Positions 36,102-44,364 of a DNA stretch of 64,000 nucleotides are shown in pieces. Source of the stretch: Nocardia takedensis NBRC 100417 (lineage in GTDB: Bacteria > Actinomycetota > Actinomycetes > Mycobacteriales > Mycobacteriaceae); assembly GCF_000308695.1 (NCBI RefSeq), contig NZ_BAGG01000066.1, forward strand, positions 28,201 to 92,200, read 5' to 3'. Position numbers and translations under genes: made by a program. The first letter of the stretch is position 1, and every line of letters starts with the position of its first letter. The notes beneath the pieces are model-generated. The model searched no databases. It was not told the DNA's origin and saw nothing but the letters and a program-made list of their open reading frames with translations.

Positions 36102-36224
36102 GGTGATCCGTTGCGGCAGGAGATCACCGAATTGTTCCTGGAGAAGGTGCGGCGCCATCCCGAATGGGGTGAGCTGATGGCCGCCATTCCCGACAGTCCG
36201 ATCGCCGCCGGTGCGACCGATTAG
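36102..36224 (+). pseudogene. C-terminal fragment of another gene, head-on to the TetR remnant
   Basis: The plus strand reads PLRQEITELFLEKVRRHP and EWGELMAAIPDSPIAAGATD to a TAG. It has helical, protein-like composition, no start codon with an RBS, and begins exactly where TetR homology stops. I do not recognise the parent protein, though it could be the end of a TetR-like regulator. It marks a recombination junction. Confidence 0.55.
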
Positions 36225-36666
36225 CTCACCTCTGTGAAATCTTCCGATTCTAATTCGCGGGCGTTTTCGGCGGATTCGCGCGGCCGGTAATCCGGATACC
36301 GGCCCCGCGTGTTGTGTGGTGTCACGAACTTCCGTGAGATCCCTCGGTAGCAGCGGTTTTCGGACGTGTCGCTGCGGGTGGGTGCCGTTACCCCGATCCT
36401 GTTCCGCTCCGGAATTCCGGCTCTTGTGTGTGTTGCGAAGGTTGCGATCGAGGATCTCGACCAGTCGTCGGGTAGTTGCTAAGCTGTCGCTGCCCACGGG
36501 TACCGACCGGTTCCTATGGCGCATAACGAGTTAGTGCGATCGCCACGAGCACCTTCACGACCGTCACGCGACGGCGAGGGCGCCCGGTCGGTCGAGATCA
36601 CATCGAGGGTGCCCTCGGCCGACCGCGAAATCGTTGTCGCCGAAGGGGTTCAGGAGTTCGGAACAG
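36225..36666. other. 442-bp intergenic region before the roadblock genes
   Basis: AT-richer than average (36225-36540) with several TANNNT candidates, for instance near 36480. No gene, terminator or riboswitch recognised. It probably holds the promoter of the roadblock pair. Confidence 0.4.
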
Positions 36667-37035
36667 ATGAAGCTTGACGACGCGCTGCGCGACGGAATGA
36701 GCGTGGACGGTGCGATCGGCATCGCGCTGGTCGATATGCGCAGCGGAATGCTGCTGGCCAAACAGGGCGGCCACTCCCTGTTCGACCTGGAGATGGCGGG
36801 CGCGCTCAACAGCGAGGTGCTGCGCGCGAAACTGCGCGCCATCGAGGCGCTGCAACTCGACGACGAGGTGCAGGACATCCTGGTCACCCTGGGCGCGCAG
36901 TACCACATCATCATGCCGCTGGTGCGCGGAGTCGACGAGAAACTGTTCCTGTACCTGGCCCTGGACAAGGAGCGCGGCAACCTCGCGCTGGCCCGACACC
37001 AGTTACGGCGGGTCGAACAGGCGATCAGCCTGTGA
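36667..37035 (+). CDS. Roadblock/LC7 domain protein (first of pair)
   Basis: 122 residues from ATG 36667 with AGGAG 11 nt upstream. Alpha/beta roadblock pattern: MSVDGAIGIALVDMRSGMLL, FDLEMAGALNSEVLRAKLRA, DILVTLGAQYHIIMPLV, LFLYLALDKERGNLALARHQL. Roadblock proteins regulate small Ras-like GTPases (MglB type) and appear in actinobacterial conservons. It overlaps the second roadblock gene by 4 nt. No MglA-type GTPase, DUF742 protein or kinase is adjacent, unlike in conservons. Confidence 0.82.
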   Translation: MKLDDALRDGMSVDGAIGIALVDMRSGMLLAKQGGHSLFDLEMAGALNSEVLRAKLRAIEALQLDDEVQDILVTLGAQYHIIMPLVRGVDEKLFLYLALDKERGNLALARHQLRRVEQAISL

Positions 37036-37448
37036 ATACGGCGAATCGGCACGAGGTCCTGCTCGGTGACCCGCGGGCCGTCGCGCGCGTGCTGCAACGG
37101 GCCTGCCGCGAGATCGAGGATGTCGAGCACGCGGTGCTGACCAGCCGGGACGGCCTGGTCGTCGCCGCGAACGACGAGGCGGGCGGTTCCTCCGGCGAGG
37201 ACACGGTCGCGATGCGCGGGTCCGCGATGGCCGCCGCCGCGGCCGGGATCGGTGACCATTTCGTCGGACTGGTCACCCGCGGTCGACTTCAGGCCGCCGT
37301 TTTCGAAGCCGACCGCGGGTGCGTCGGAGTGTTCCCGGTCAGTTCCACCCTGCTGCTGGTGGTGACCAGCATGCCGCAGGTGAACCTCGGCCGCTTCAAC
37401 GCCGCCGCCAAGCGGGTGCTGAGCATGCTCCAGGAACCGCAGGTCTGA
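37032..37448 (+). CDS. Roadblock/LC7 domain protein (second of pair)
   Basis: 138 residues from a GTG overlapping the previous stop (GTGA). Roadblock pattern: IEDVEHAVLTSRDGLVVAAN, MRGSAMAAAAAGIGDHFVGL, LQAAVFEADRGCVGVFPVS, TLLLVVTSMPQVNLGRFNAA. It probably forms a heterodimer with the first protein. Convergent with the beta-lactamase-like gene. Confidence 0.82.
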   Translation: MNTANRHEVLLGDPRAVARVLQRACREIEDVEHAVLTSRDGLVVAANDEAGGSSGEDTVAMRGSAMAAAAAGIGDHFVGLVTRGRLQAAVFEADRGCVGVFPVSSTLLLVVTSMPQVNLGRFNAAAKRVLSMLQEPQV

Positions 37449-37455
37449 ACCGCCG

Positions 37456-38193
37456 CTACGGGAACGGCACGGCCAGCGAGGCCTCGATCATCGCCTCCAG
37501 CACGTCGGTGGTCTGCTCCTGCGGGGTGCCGAGCGTGATCGCGGCGACCGTGAACCCCGGGCCGAAGGACGCCGAGGCGACCTCCTGGGGCGGCAGATCC
37601 GACCACCCCCACTTGGTGCCGCGCACGCCGGGCAGTCGCGCGGTGCCCCAGTCCTGCGCGGTGCCGTCGGCCGCCACGGGCGTGGCCTCGGTCATCCACC
37701 GCAGGATCGGCGAGGTCGGCTCCGAGGTCTGCTTGGCCGACAGGAAATCCGCGAGATCGGCGGCGCTGGTGAGCGAAGTGCTCCAGGCGCCGGTGGTCGA
37801 GGTCTGCTCGAGTCCGTATTCGGTCGCGACGGCGGCGATGGCCCCGGGATACTTCGCCTCGATGGTGTCGGCGGCCGCGTTGTCGGAGAAACGGATCATG
37901 CGTTCGCTCAGGGCGATGTCCTCCTCGGAGCCGTCACCGTGACGGAGCGCGTAGTCCGCCAGATACAGCTTCGCCATCGACAGCGCCCCGCGGACCTCCT
38001 CCTGATTCGCCGTGCCCCAACCCACCCCGAACGGCGTCCGCACGGCCAGGGTCGTGCGGCTCGGCACCGCGTCCAGTCCGGGAAGCGGCGGGAAGCCCTC
38101 CGGCTGTGCCGAGGCAGCGCCCGCGCCCGAACAGATCGTCGCGACCGCTATCGCGGCCACCGCACCTCGCAGAAACCGTGCTCGAGAACCCAT
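37456..38193 (-). CDS. Secreted serine beta-lactamase/penicillin-binding-like protein
   Basis: 245 residues from ATG 38193 (GAGGAG upstream). Signal peptide FLRGAVAAIAVATICSGAGA, cleavage near AASAQP. Class A-like motifs: S72-M-A-K75 (SxxK), S103-D104-N105 (SDN), and KWG in RGTKWGWSDL as the KTG-equivalent with Trp in the middle. The sheet is reduced compared with a 290-residue class A beta-lactamase. It is probably an exported serine hydrolase acting in the cell wall; whether it hydrolyses beta-lactams is unknown. Confidence 0.78.
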   Translation of the reverse strand: MGSRARFLRGAVAAIAVATICSGAGAASAQPEGFPPLPGLDAVPSRTTLAVRTPFGVGWGTANQEEVRGALSMAKLYLADYALRHGDGSEEDIALSERMIRFSDNAAADTIEAKYPGAIAAVATEYGLEQTSTTGAWSTSLTSAADLADFLSAKQTSEPTSPILRWMTEATPVAADGTAQDWGTARLPGVRGTKWGWSDLPPQEVASASFGPGFTVAAITLGTPQEQTTDVLEAMIEASLAVPFP

Positions 38194-38210
38194 TGTCGTC
38201 TCCTCGCCGC

Positions 38211-38642
38211 TCACGCGGACTTCGTCGGCCGCCAAGTGGTCGCGGCCCAGATGACGGCCACGCTGAGCGCGATGACCAGCGTCGACCACGCGGGATAGTG
38301 GGGTAGGGACAGGAAGTTCGCGACGATCACCAGGGCCGCGATGCCGATGGCGGCATAGCGACCCCAGGTGGTGCCGAACATCAGACCGAAGGCGCAGATC
38401 ACGCCGACCGCGCCGAGGATCACGTGGATCCAGCCCCAGGTGGTGGTGTCGAAGGCGTAGACGTAATCGACCCCGGCGACGTAGAGCTCGTCGTCGGCGA
38501 GGGCGACGGTGCCTTGCAGGATCGACCCCGCCGAGGCCAACAGCAGCATGACCGCCGCGACCACGGCGATCCCCGCCGCGGCGCTCTGCTTCTGGAACGG
38601 CTCCGTCGGCGGGGGGATCACGACGTCGGGTTGCCGATGCAT
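38211..38642 (-). CDS. DUF7144-type four-helix membrane protein
   Basis: 143 residues, RBS GAGGAG. Four membrane helices: AGIAVVAAVMLLLASAGSI, TTWGWIHVILGAVGVICAFG, RYAAIGIAALVIVANFLSL, WSTLVIALSVAVIWAATTW. The middle motif VYAFDTTTWGWIHVILG is characteristic of this family of unknown function. It lies 17 bp upstream of the beta-lactamase-like gene in the same direction, so they may be co-transcribed. Confidence 0.82.
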   Translation of the reverse strand: MHRQPDVVIPPPTEPFQKQSAAAGIAVVAAVMLLLASAGSILQGTVALADDELYVAGVDYVYAFDTTTWGWIHVILGAVGVICAFGLMFGTTWGRYAAIGIAALVIVANFLSLPHYPAWSTLVIALSVAVIWAATTWRPTKSA

Positions 38643-39484
38643 GCTGACTCCTCGTCCCGTCTGAGACCTTGCCCCTGCGATTGTGTGCGCCGCGACAGGC
38701 CGCCGACCTCACCTGTTGCGGGTGAGGGAGGTCGGATCGAGGTGTCGGCGACCGCGTGACCCCGGGTACCGATGATTCGGGGCAATGGCCGGAGCGCTCG
38801 TGCCATTCGGCGAGAACCCCGCCCACCGCCACGGCCGGGCGAGCTGTGGCCGTCGGCGAGGCCTCGGCCCGCCGGCGGTCGCGGCGCCGCGACCGCCTGG
38901 GTGACGATGCGCGGTGACGCAACACCTCGGAATCCCGAGCAGCTCACGAATGACAGGTGTGCCGACAGTTCGATCTCGACCCGCTGTGCATCCGCCCGCA
39001 GTCCCCCCGCTGAGTCACGAAACCATCGTTCTTTCAAGTGATATCTGCCCTGGCATCCTCCTACCCTCGAGGGCGACCCCGATGAAGTCGACGAATTGCG
39101 TGCGAAGTCAGTGGTATTCGCTGTCGGGGTGGTCGCACCCGCCCCGACGATACGGTGTCGGCAGAGCGCCGACGACGGTTGCGGACCGGTGCCCGGCGCG
39201 CGGCCCGGTGGCGGCTCGGCGTGTCTCGACGATCGGTCGGCAATCCGGATGGGCCGCGCCCTCCGCGGCGAAACACGCACGGCAGCAATGCGGCACGCGG
39301 TGCGGCGCGACGCGGGGTGCGATCCTGTCACCCGTGGGCAACGCGAACGAAAACAGACTAAACCGGACAGCGGATTCGTTGCTCGCGGAGGTTTCGAGGG
39401 TGTTAATGGAAGTACCGGGTCGTTCGAGAACAGGGCCTCCCGGGTCGGGAAATCCACTGCCATAGCAACCTAGGAGGCAGCATC
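38643..39484. other. 842-bp stretch without a recognisable gene
   Basis: Open frames on both strands are Arg/Ser/Pro-rich and unlike proteins. A patch around 39340-39420 has lower GC (AAACAGACTAAACC, GTTAATGG) and may carry the promoter of the IPT/TIG gene. I see no riboswitch, tRNA or repeat. Long leaders do occur before surface-protein genes. Confidence 0.4.
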
Positions 39485-40219
39485 ATGCCTACCATCACCT
39501 CCCTCGCGCCCGCGTCGGGTCCCGCCACCGGCGGTACCTCCGTCGTCATCACCGGGACCGATTTCGGCGGTCCCACCACGGTGCGCTTCGGCGCCACCGC
39601 GACCACCTTCACGCTCGACTCCGACACCCAGATCACGGCGGTCGCGCCCGGCGGGGCGGTCGGCACGGTGTCGGTCACGGTCAGCGACAACAACGGCACC
39701 AGCAACGGTTCGGACTACGAATACCTGTCCGTGCCCTCGCTCACCGTCGCCGCGCCGAACCAGGGTTCCACCGCGGGCGGCACCACGGTGGTGCTCACCG
39801 GCACGGGGCTCACCGATGTCACCGGCGTGGATTTCGGTGGCACACCGGCCACCTCGTTCACCGTCGACTCCGACACCCAGATCACGGCGGTCGCGCCCGC
39901 GGGCACCGGCATCGTGCCGATCACCGTCACCGCGCCCGGCGGGGTCAGCGGGGCGGTACCGTTCGTGTACGTCGTCGTCCCGACCGTCACCGCGGTCGCG
40001 CCGGCGTCGGGGCCCGAGGCGGGCGGAACGACGGTGACGATCACCGGGACCGATTTCACCGGTCCGCTGACGGTGCGCTTCGGTGGTACCGCCACCTCGT
40101 TCACGATCGACTCGGACACCCAGATCACCGCCGTCGCCCCGCCGGGAACCGGCAGCGCGCAGGTGACGGTCACGGGTACGGGCGGCGCCGGTGCGGGCGT
40201 CGCGTACACCTACAACTGA
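39485..40219 (+). CDS. Triple IPT/TIG repeat protein
   Basis: 244 residues: three immunoglobulin-like IPT/TIG domains (about 1-82, 83-164, 165-244), each with the pattern P(x)ITSLAPASGPxxGGTxVxITGTDF, VRFG, DSDTQITAVAP and a closing strand. RBS AGGAGG is ideal. There is no signal peptide and no anchor; the protein starts directly with the first domain. Such domains usually sit on secreted or surface proteins, so export would need a non-classical route, or it acts inside the cell. Repeats 1 and 2 share a 36-bp identical DNA stretch. Confidence 0.88.
   Translation: MPTITSLAPASGPATGGTSVVITGTDFGGPTTVRFGATATTFTLDSDTQITAVAPGGAVGTVSVTVSDNNGTSNGSDYEYLSVPSLTVAAPNQGSTAGGTTVVLTGTGLTDVTGVDFGGTPATSFTVDSDTQITAVAPAGTGIVPITVTAPGGVSGAVPFVYVVVPTVTAVAPASGPEAGGTTVTITGTDFTGPLTVRFGGTATSFTIDSDTQITAVAPPGTGSAQVTVTGTGGAGAGVAYTYN
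39615..39899 (+). repeat. Two identical 36-bp copies within the TIG gene (39615-39650 and 39864-39899)
   Basis: Both copies start TCGACTCCGACACCCAG and end GTCGCGCCCG with no mismatch, 249 bp apart (83 codons). A third, diverged copy is at about 40107. This indicates recent domain duplication or gene conversion. Confidence 0.85.
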
Positions 40220-40225
40220 GACGGG

Positions 40226-40255
40226 GCCGGGCCGTCGGATCTTCGACGGCCCGGC
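40226..40255 (+). terminator. Terminator hairpin after the TIG gene
   Basis: GCCGGGCCGTCG and CGACGGCCCGGC, 12-bp perfect arms, loop GATCTT; no U-tract. Confidence 0.7.
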
Positions 40256-40322
40256 ACTCACCACCGGAGGCCGACGGGGCGGTCTCCGGGATCCGAGACA
40301 TCGATTCACCGAGGGGGTTGCG

Positions 40323-41246
40323 GTGCCGACGTTGTTGAAGACGCTGCTCGCGCAGCGGGAGCTCGGGAGCCATCCGGCGTTCCTCGCGGCCTACGACCGC
40401 TGCGCCGCCCAGCTCGATCCGCCGCTGCCGCCGGGGCACGGCCCGGCCAAAGCGCAGTACTACCAATGGTTGTCGGGCCGGATGGTCGGTCTGCCCCGCG
40501 ACCACCACCGCCGCGTGCTGACGCGGATGTTCCCGGGCTGGACGGTGGAGAAGTTGTTCGAGAGCGCCGATTCCGCTCCGCCGCCCGCTCGCGCTCCGGT
40601 CGACGCCGAATTCGCCGCGTTCCTGGGCGCCGAGGCGATCGTGCGCGGCCTCACGGTGGTCTATCCGACCGACCCCGCGGGTACCGTCCCGGAACCGGAT
40701 CTGCGCGCCCTGCTCGCGGTGACGTCGCTGTTCCGGGATCATCCCGCTCTGGCCCTGGGGTACTGCGCCGATCGCGAGGCGCTCGATCGGCCGCGTCGTC
40801 CGTATCTCGGTCTCGGCGCGCGGTGGCTGCGGCACTACCCGCGGGCGGTGCGGTCTCCGCTGTTCGCGGTCACGGGCACCCAGTTGGTCCTGAGCGACGG
40901 CACCCGGGTCGAGGTGGAGCAGGGCGGTCTGGTGGCCCGGGTGCGGCCCTCGCCCGAGTACCCGGACCGATTCTGGTTCTTGTGCGCGGGGTTCGGGGCG
41001 CACGGCGGTGAGGTGGCTTGCCGGTACTTGGTGGACCGGTGGCGGTCGCTGCACGAGCGCGCCCAGGATCGCGATTTCGTCGCGGTGGTGGACGCCGGGG
41101 ACGCGGGGGTCCGGCAGACCGCGTTGTACGTGGGTCCGCCGCGCCGCGCCGGGGCACGGGGGTGCCGCGCCGATCCGCGATCGCGCGCCTCGGATTCGGC
41201 GGGTCGGGGATTGGCGGTCGGCGGGCGGGGTATCGCCGAATCATGA
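40323..41246 (+). CDS. Actinobacterial protein of unknown function with a helical N-terminal domain
   Basis: 307 residues from GTG 40323 (RBS GAGGGGG). The N-terminal 85 residues (LGSHPAFLAAYDRCAAQL, AQYYQWLSGRMVGLPRDHHR, MFPGWTVEKLF) match a helical domain common at the start of actinobacterial regulatory proteins. The C-terminal part has LLAVTSLFRDHPALALG, FAVTGTQLVLSDGTRVEV and FWFLCAGFGAHGGEVACRYL, reminiscent of a domain often following that helical module. The last 40 residues are low-complexity. No function assigned. 31 bp upstream of the HAD gene but probably unrelated. Confidence 0.65.
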   Translation: MPTLLKTLLAQRELGSHPAFLAAYDRCAAQLDPPLPPGHGPAKAQYYQWLSGRMVGLPRDHHRRVLTRMFPGWTVEKLFESADSAPPPARAPVDAEFAAFLGAEAIVRGLTVVYPTDPAGTVPEPDLRALLAVTSLFRDHPALALGYCADREALDRPRRPYLGLGARWLRHYPRAVRSPLFAVTGTQLVLSDGTRVEVEQGGLVARVRPSPEYPDRFWFLCAGFGAHGGEVACRYLVDRWRSLHERAQDRDFVAVVDAGDAGVRQTALYVGPPRRAGARGCRADPRSRASDSAGRGLAVGGRGIAES

Positions 41247-41277
41247 TCGGTGCGGTGGAGCGCGAGGGGGCGCGGTG

Positions 41278-42018
41278 GTGACGGGTCTGCCCGAGACGGT
41301 GACGGCGGCGCTGTTCGACATGGACGGTGTGCTGACCAGTACCGCGGCGCTGCACCAGCGCGCGTGGAAGCAGGTGTTCGACGCCTGGTTGGCCGAACGC
41401 GAGGGGCCGGGATACCGGCCGTTCGACGAGCACGACTATCTCGCCCACGTGGACGGCCGCCCCCGGCCCGACGGTGTGCGGGAGTTCCTGCGCTCGCGCG
41501 GTGTCACGCTGCCGGAGGGGCAGCCCTCCGACGGCCCCCACGCGCAGACGGTGCACGGCCTCGGCAACGCGAAGAACGCGGTGCTGCTGGCGCTCATCGA
41601 GCGCGAGGGCGTCCAGGCGTATCCGGGCTCGCTGGACTATGTCGCGGCCGTCCGGGAGCGGGGACTGCGGATCGCGGTGGTGACGTCGTCGGCGAACGCG
41701 CCCGCCGTCCTCGATGCCGCCCACCTCACCGACGCCGTCGACGTCCGAGTGGACGGTCGCACGATCGCCGAGCAGGGCCTACGCGGCAAACCGGCGCCGG
41801 ATTCCTTCCTGGCCGCCGCCCGCGCGTTGGCCGTCGAACCCGCGCACGCCGCGGTGTTCGAGGACGCCATCTCCGGGGTGCGGGCCGGACACGACGGCGG
41901 CTTCGGTTACGTCGTGGGCGTCGACCGCGTCCGCGACGGCGAGCACGCGCGAGCGCTGCGGGCGGCGGGCGCGGACGTGGTGGTCACCGACCTGTCCGAA
42001 CTGGGAGCGCGGCGATGA
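41278..42018 (+). CDS. Beta-phosphoglucomutase-like HAD hydrolase
   Basis: 246 residues from GTG 41278 (a second in-frame GTG is 3 nt earlier; GAGGGGG upstream fits 41278 better). HAD motif I is FDMDGVLTST with D14 as nucleophile and D16 as acid/base, motif II VVTSSANAP, motif III lysine GKPAPDSFL, motif IV VFEDAISGVRAG. With the GH65 gene it forms the pair known from M. tuberculosis Rv3400-Rv3401; the phosphorylase yields beta-glucose 1-phosphate, which this enzyme would convert to glucose 6-phosphate. Stop overlaps the next ATG (ATGA). Confidence 0.9.
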   Translation: MTGLPETVTAALFDMDGVLTSTAALHQRAWKQVFDAWLAEREGPGYRPFDEHDYLAHVDGRPRPDGVREFLRSRGVTLPEGQPSDGPHAQTVHGLGNAKNAVLLALIEREGVQAYPGSLDYVAAVRERGLRIAVVTSSANAPAVLDAAHLTDAVDVRVDGRTIAEQGLRGKPAPDSFLAAARALAVEPAHAAVFEDAISGVRAGHDGGFGYVVGVDRVRDGEHARALRAAGADVVVTDLSELGARR

Positions 42019-44360
42019 CGGCCGGGCGCGGCGGTTTCGAGATCGCCGAGTGGGAATTGCGCTGGAACGGGATGGATCTGGACGCGCTGGCGCGCACGGA
42101 ATCGATCTTCGCGCTGTCCAACGGCCACATCGGGATCAGGGGCGGGCTCGAGGAGGGGGAACCGGTCGGCACCCCCGGCACCTATCTCAACGGGTTCTAC
42201 GAGAAGCGCCGATTCCCCTACGCCGAGCACGGTTACGGATATCCGCAGCACGGGCAGAGCCTGGTCAACGTCACCAACGGCAAGATCATCCGCCTCTTCG
42301 TCCAGGACGAGCCGATGGATCTGCGGTACGGCGAGATCTCCGAGCACAGCCAGGTCCTCGACTTCCGTTCCGGCACACTGCGCCGCGAGACGGTGTGGAC
42401 CTCGCCGACGGGTCGGTGCGTGCGTGTGCGCACCGAGCGGCTCGTGTCGTTCACCGAACGCGCGCTGGTCGCCATCCGCTACGAGGTCGAACCCCTCGAC
42501 GACGACTTGGACTTGGTCGTGCAGTCCGATCTGCTCACCAACGAGCCGATGGACGGGGCGGGCGACGATCCGCGCGCCGCCGCCGCGCTGGACCGGCCGC
42601 TGGTCTCCGACTTCGCGGTGACCCGCGGTTGCTCGGCCGTCCTGGCCCACCACACCCGGGAGTCCGGGCTGCGGATGGCCGCGGGGATGGACCACGAATT
42701 CGAATCCAGGCAGGAGCCGCGCCGCGACATCCACGCGGAGGAGGATCTGGCCCGGCTCACCATCGCCGTCGACGTCGCCAAAGGCGAATGTCTGCGGCTG
42801 ACCAAATATCTCGGGTACGGGTGGTCGAGCAAACGCTCGATCCCGGCGCTGCGGGCCCAGGTGGACGCCGCGCTGGCGGCCGGGATGGAGACCGGCTGGG
42901 ACGAACTGCTGCACCGCCAACGCGAGTACCTCGACACGTTCTGGGCCAACGCCGACATCGAGATCGACGGCGACCCGGAGATGCAGCAGGCGGTGCGATT
43001 CGCGCTGTTCCACGTCTTGCAGGCGGGGGCCCGCGGTGAGACCCGCGCGATTCCGGCCAAGGGGCTCACCGGGCCGGGCTACGACGGTCATTCGTTCTGG
43101 GACACCGAGATCTTCGTCCTGCCCGTGCTGACCCACACGATGCCGGTGGCCGCGCGCGACGCGCTGCGCTGGCGGTATTCGACGCTGGACTCGGCGCGGC
43201 AGCGGGCCCGGGAGTTGCGCCAGTCCGGGGCGATGTTCCCGTGGCGGTCGATCAACGGCGAGGAGGGGTCGGGGTATTGGCCGGCGGGCACGGCCGCGGT
43301 GCACATCTCCGCCGATATCGCCCACGCCACCGTCCGGTATTTGGCCGCGACCGAGGATCACCAGTTCGAGGCCGATTGCGGGGTCGAACTGTTGGTCGAG
43401 ACGGCACGCATGTGGGCCAGTCTCGGACACCACGACAAGGACGGCAGTTTCCGCATCGACGGGGTCACCGGGCCCGACGAGTATTCGGCACTGGCCGACA
43501 ACAACGTCTACACCAACGTGCTGGCCCAGCAGAATCTGCGCGAGGCCGCCGAGGCGTGCGTGCGCAGGCCCGAGATCGCCGAAGGACTCGGCGTCGACGA
43601 GCAGGAGATCCGGGTCTGGCGCGAGTGCGCGAAGAACATGACCCTGCCCTACGACGAGGAATTGGGGGTGCACGAACAGGCCGAGGGGTTCACCCGCCAC
43701 GCGCGCTGGGATTTCGCCGCGACCCCCGCCGACCAGTATCCGCTGCTGCTGCACTACCCCTATTTCGACCTGTATCGCAGGCAGGTGGTCAAACAGGCCG
43801 ACCTGACGTTGGCGATGTACCTGTGTCCCGACGAGTTCAGCGCCGAGCAGAAGCGCCGCAATTTCGAGTACTACGAGACGTTGACGGTGCGCGATTCCTC
43901 ACTCTCGGCGTGCGCGCAGTCGGTGATGGCGGCCGAGGTCGGCCACCTCGGTCTGGCCTACGACTATTTCGTCGAGGCGGGGCTCACCGACCTGCATGAC
44001 CTGCACGACAACGTCGCGGGCGGACTGCACGTCGCCTCGCTGGCGGGGACTTGGCTGTGCTGCGTCGCCGGTTTCGGCGGTCTGCGGGTGCACCGCGGCG
44101 AGGTGGATTTCACCCCGCGCCTGCCGGATCGGCTGGAGCGCCTGGCCTTCCGCATCCTGTGGCGCGAGAGCCGAATCGGTGTGGAGATCACCGCCGAGGG
44201 GGCGACCTACCGCCTGCTCGACGGCGACCCGGTGACGATCGGCCATCACGGTCGGCACGTCACTTTGGGCGAGACTCCGGTCACCCTGGACATCCCGCCC
44301 GGCCCGGCACTCACGCCCCCGCAATTGCCCGCCAATCGCGCCCCCTACCGCCGCGAGTGA
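42015..44360 (+). CDS. Glycoside hydrolase family 65 disaccharide phosphorylase
   Basis: 781 residues from ATG 42015. N-terminal beta-sandwich (about 1-280), linker helices, (alpha/alpha)6 barrel (about 310-690) and C-terminal beta sheet. The catalytic acid is E489 in GVTGPDEYSALADNNVYTN; substrate-site segments include KGLTGPGYDGHSFWDTEIFV and HEQAEGF. GH65 enzymes phosphorolyse trehalose, maltose, kojibiose or nigerose to beta-glucose 1-phosphate. Overlap with the HAD gene means coupled synthesis. Trehalose is a likely substrate in mycolate-containing actinobacteria, but that is inference. Confidence 0.93.
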   Translation: MTAGRGGFEIAEWELRWNGMDLDALARTESIFALSNGHIGIRGGLEEGEPVGTPGTYLNGFYEKRRFPYAEHGYGYPQHGQSLVNVTNGKIIRLFVQDEPMDLRYGEISEHSQVLDFRSGTLRRETVWTSPTGRCVRVRTERLVSFTERALVAIRYEVEPLDDDLDLVVQSDLLTNEPMDGAGDDPRAAAALDRPLVSDFAVTRGCSAVLAHHTRESGLRMAAGMDHEFESRQEPRRDIHAEEDLARLTIAVDVAKGECLRLTKYLGYGWSSKRSIPALRAQVDAALAAGMETGWDELLHRQREYLDTFWANADIEIDGDPEMQQAVRFALFHVLQAGARGETRAIPAKGLTGPGYDGHSFWDTEIFVLPVLTHTMPVAARDALRWRYSTLDSARQRARELRQSGAMFPWRSINGEEGSGYWPAGTAAVHISADIAHATVRYLAATEDHQFEADCGVELLVETARMWASLGHHDKDGSFRIDGVTGPDEYSALADNNVYTNVLAQQNLREAAEACVRRPEIAEGLGVDEQEIRVWRECAKNMTLPYDEELGVHEQAEGFTRHARWDFAATPADQYPLLLHYPYFDLYRRQVVKQADLTLAMYLCPDEFSAEQKRRNFEYYETLTVRDSSLSACAQSVMAAEVGHLGLAYDYFVEAGLTDLHDLHDNVAGGLHVASLAGTWLCCVAGFGGLRVHRGEVDFTPRLPDRLERLAFRILWRESRIGVEITAEGATYRLLDGDPVTIGHHGRHVTLGETPVTLDIPPGPALTPPQLPANRAPYRRE

Positions 44361-44364
44361 CCGT

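Noticed and set aside
38643..39484. c-di-AMP (ydaO) or other riboswitch ahead of the TIG gene
   Set aside because: I looked for the conserved segments and found none.
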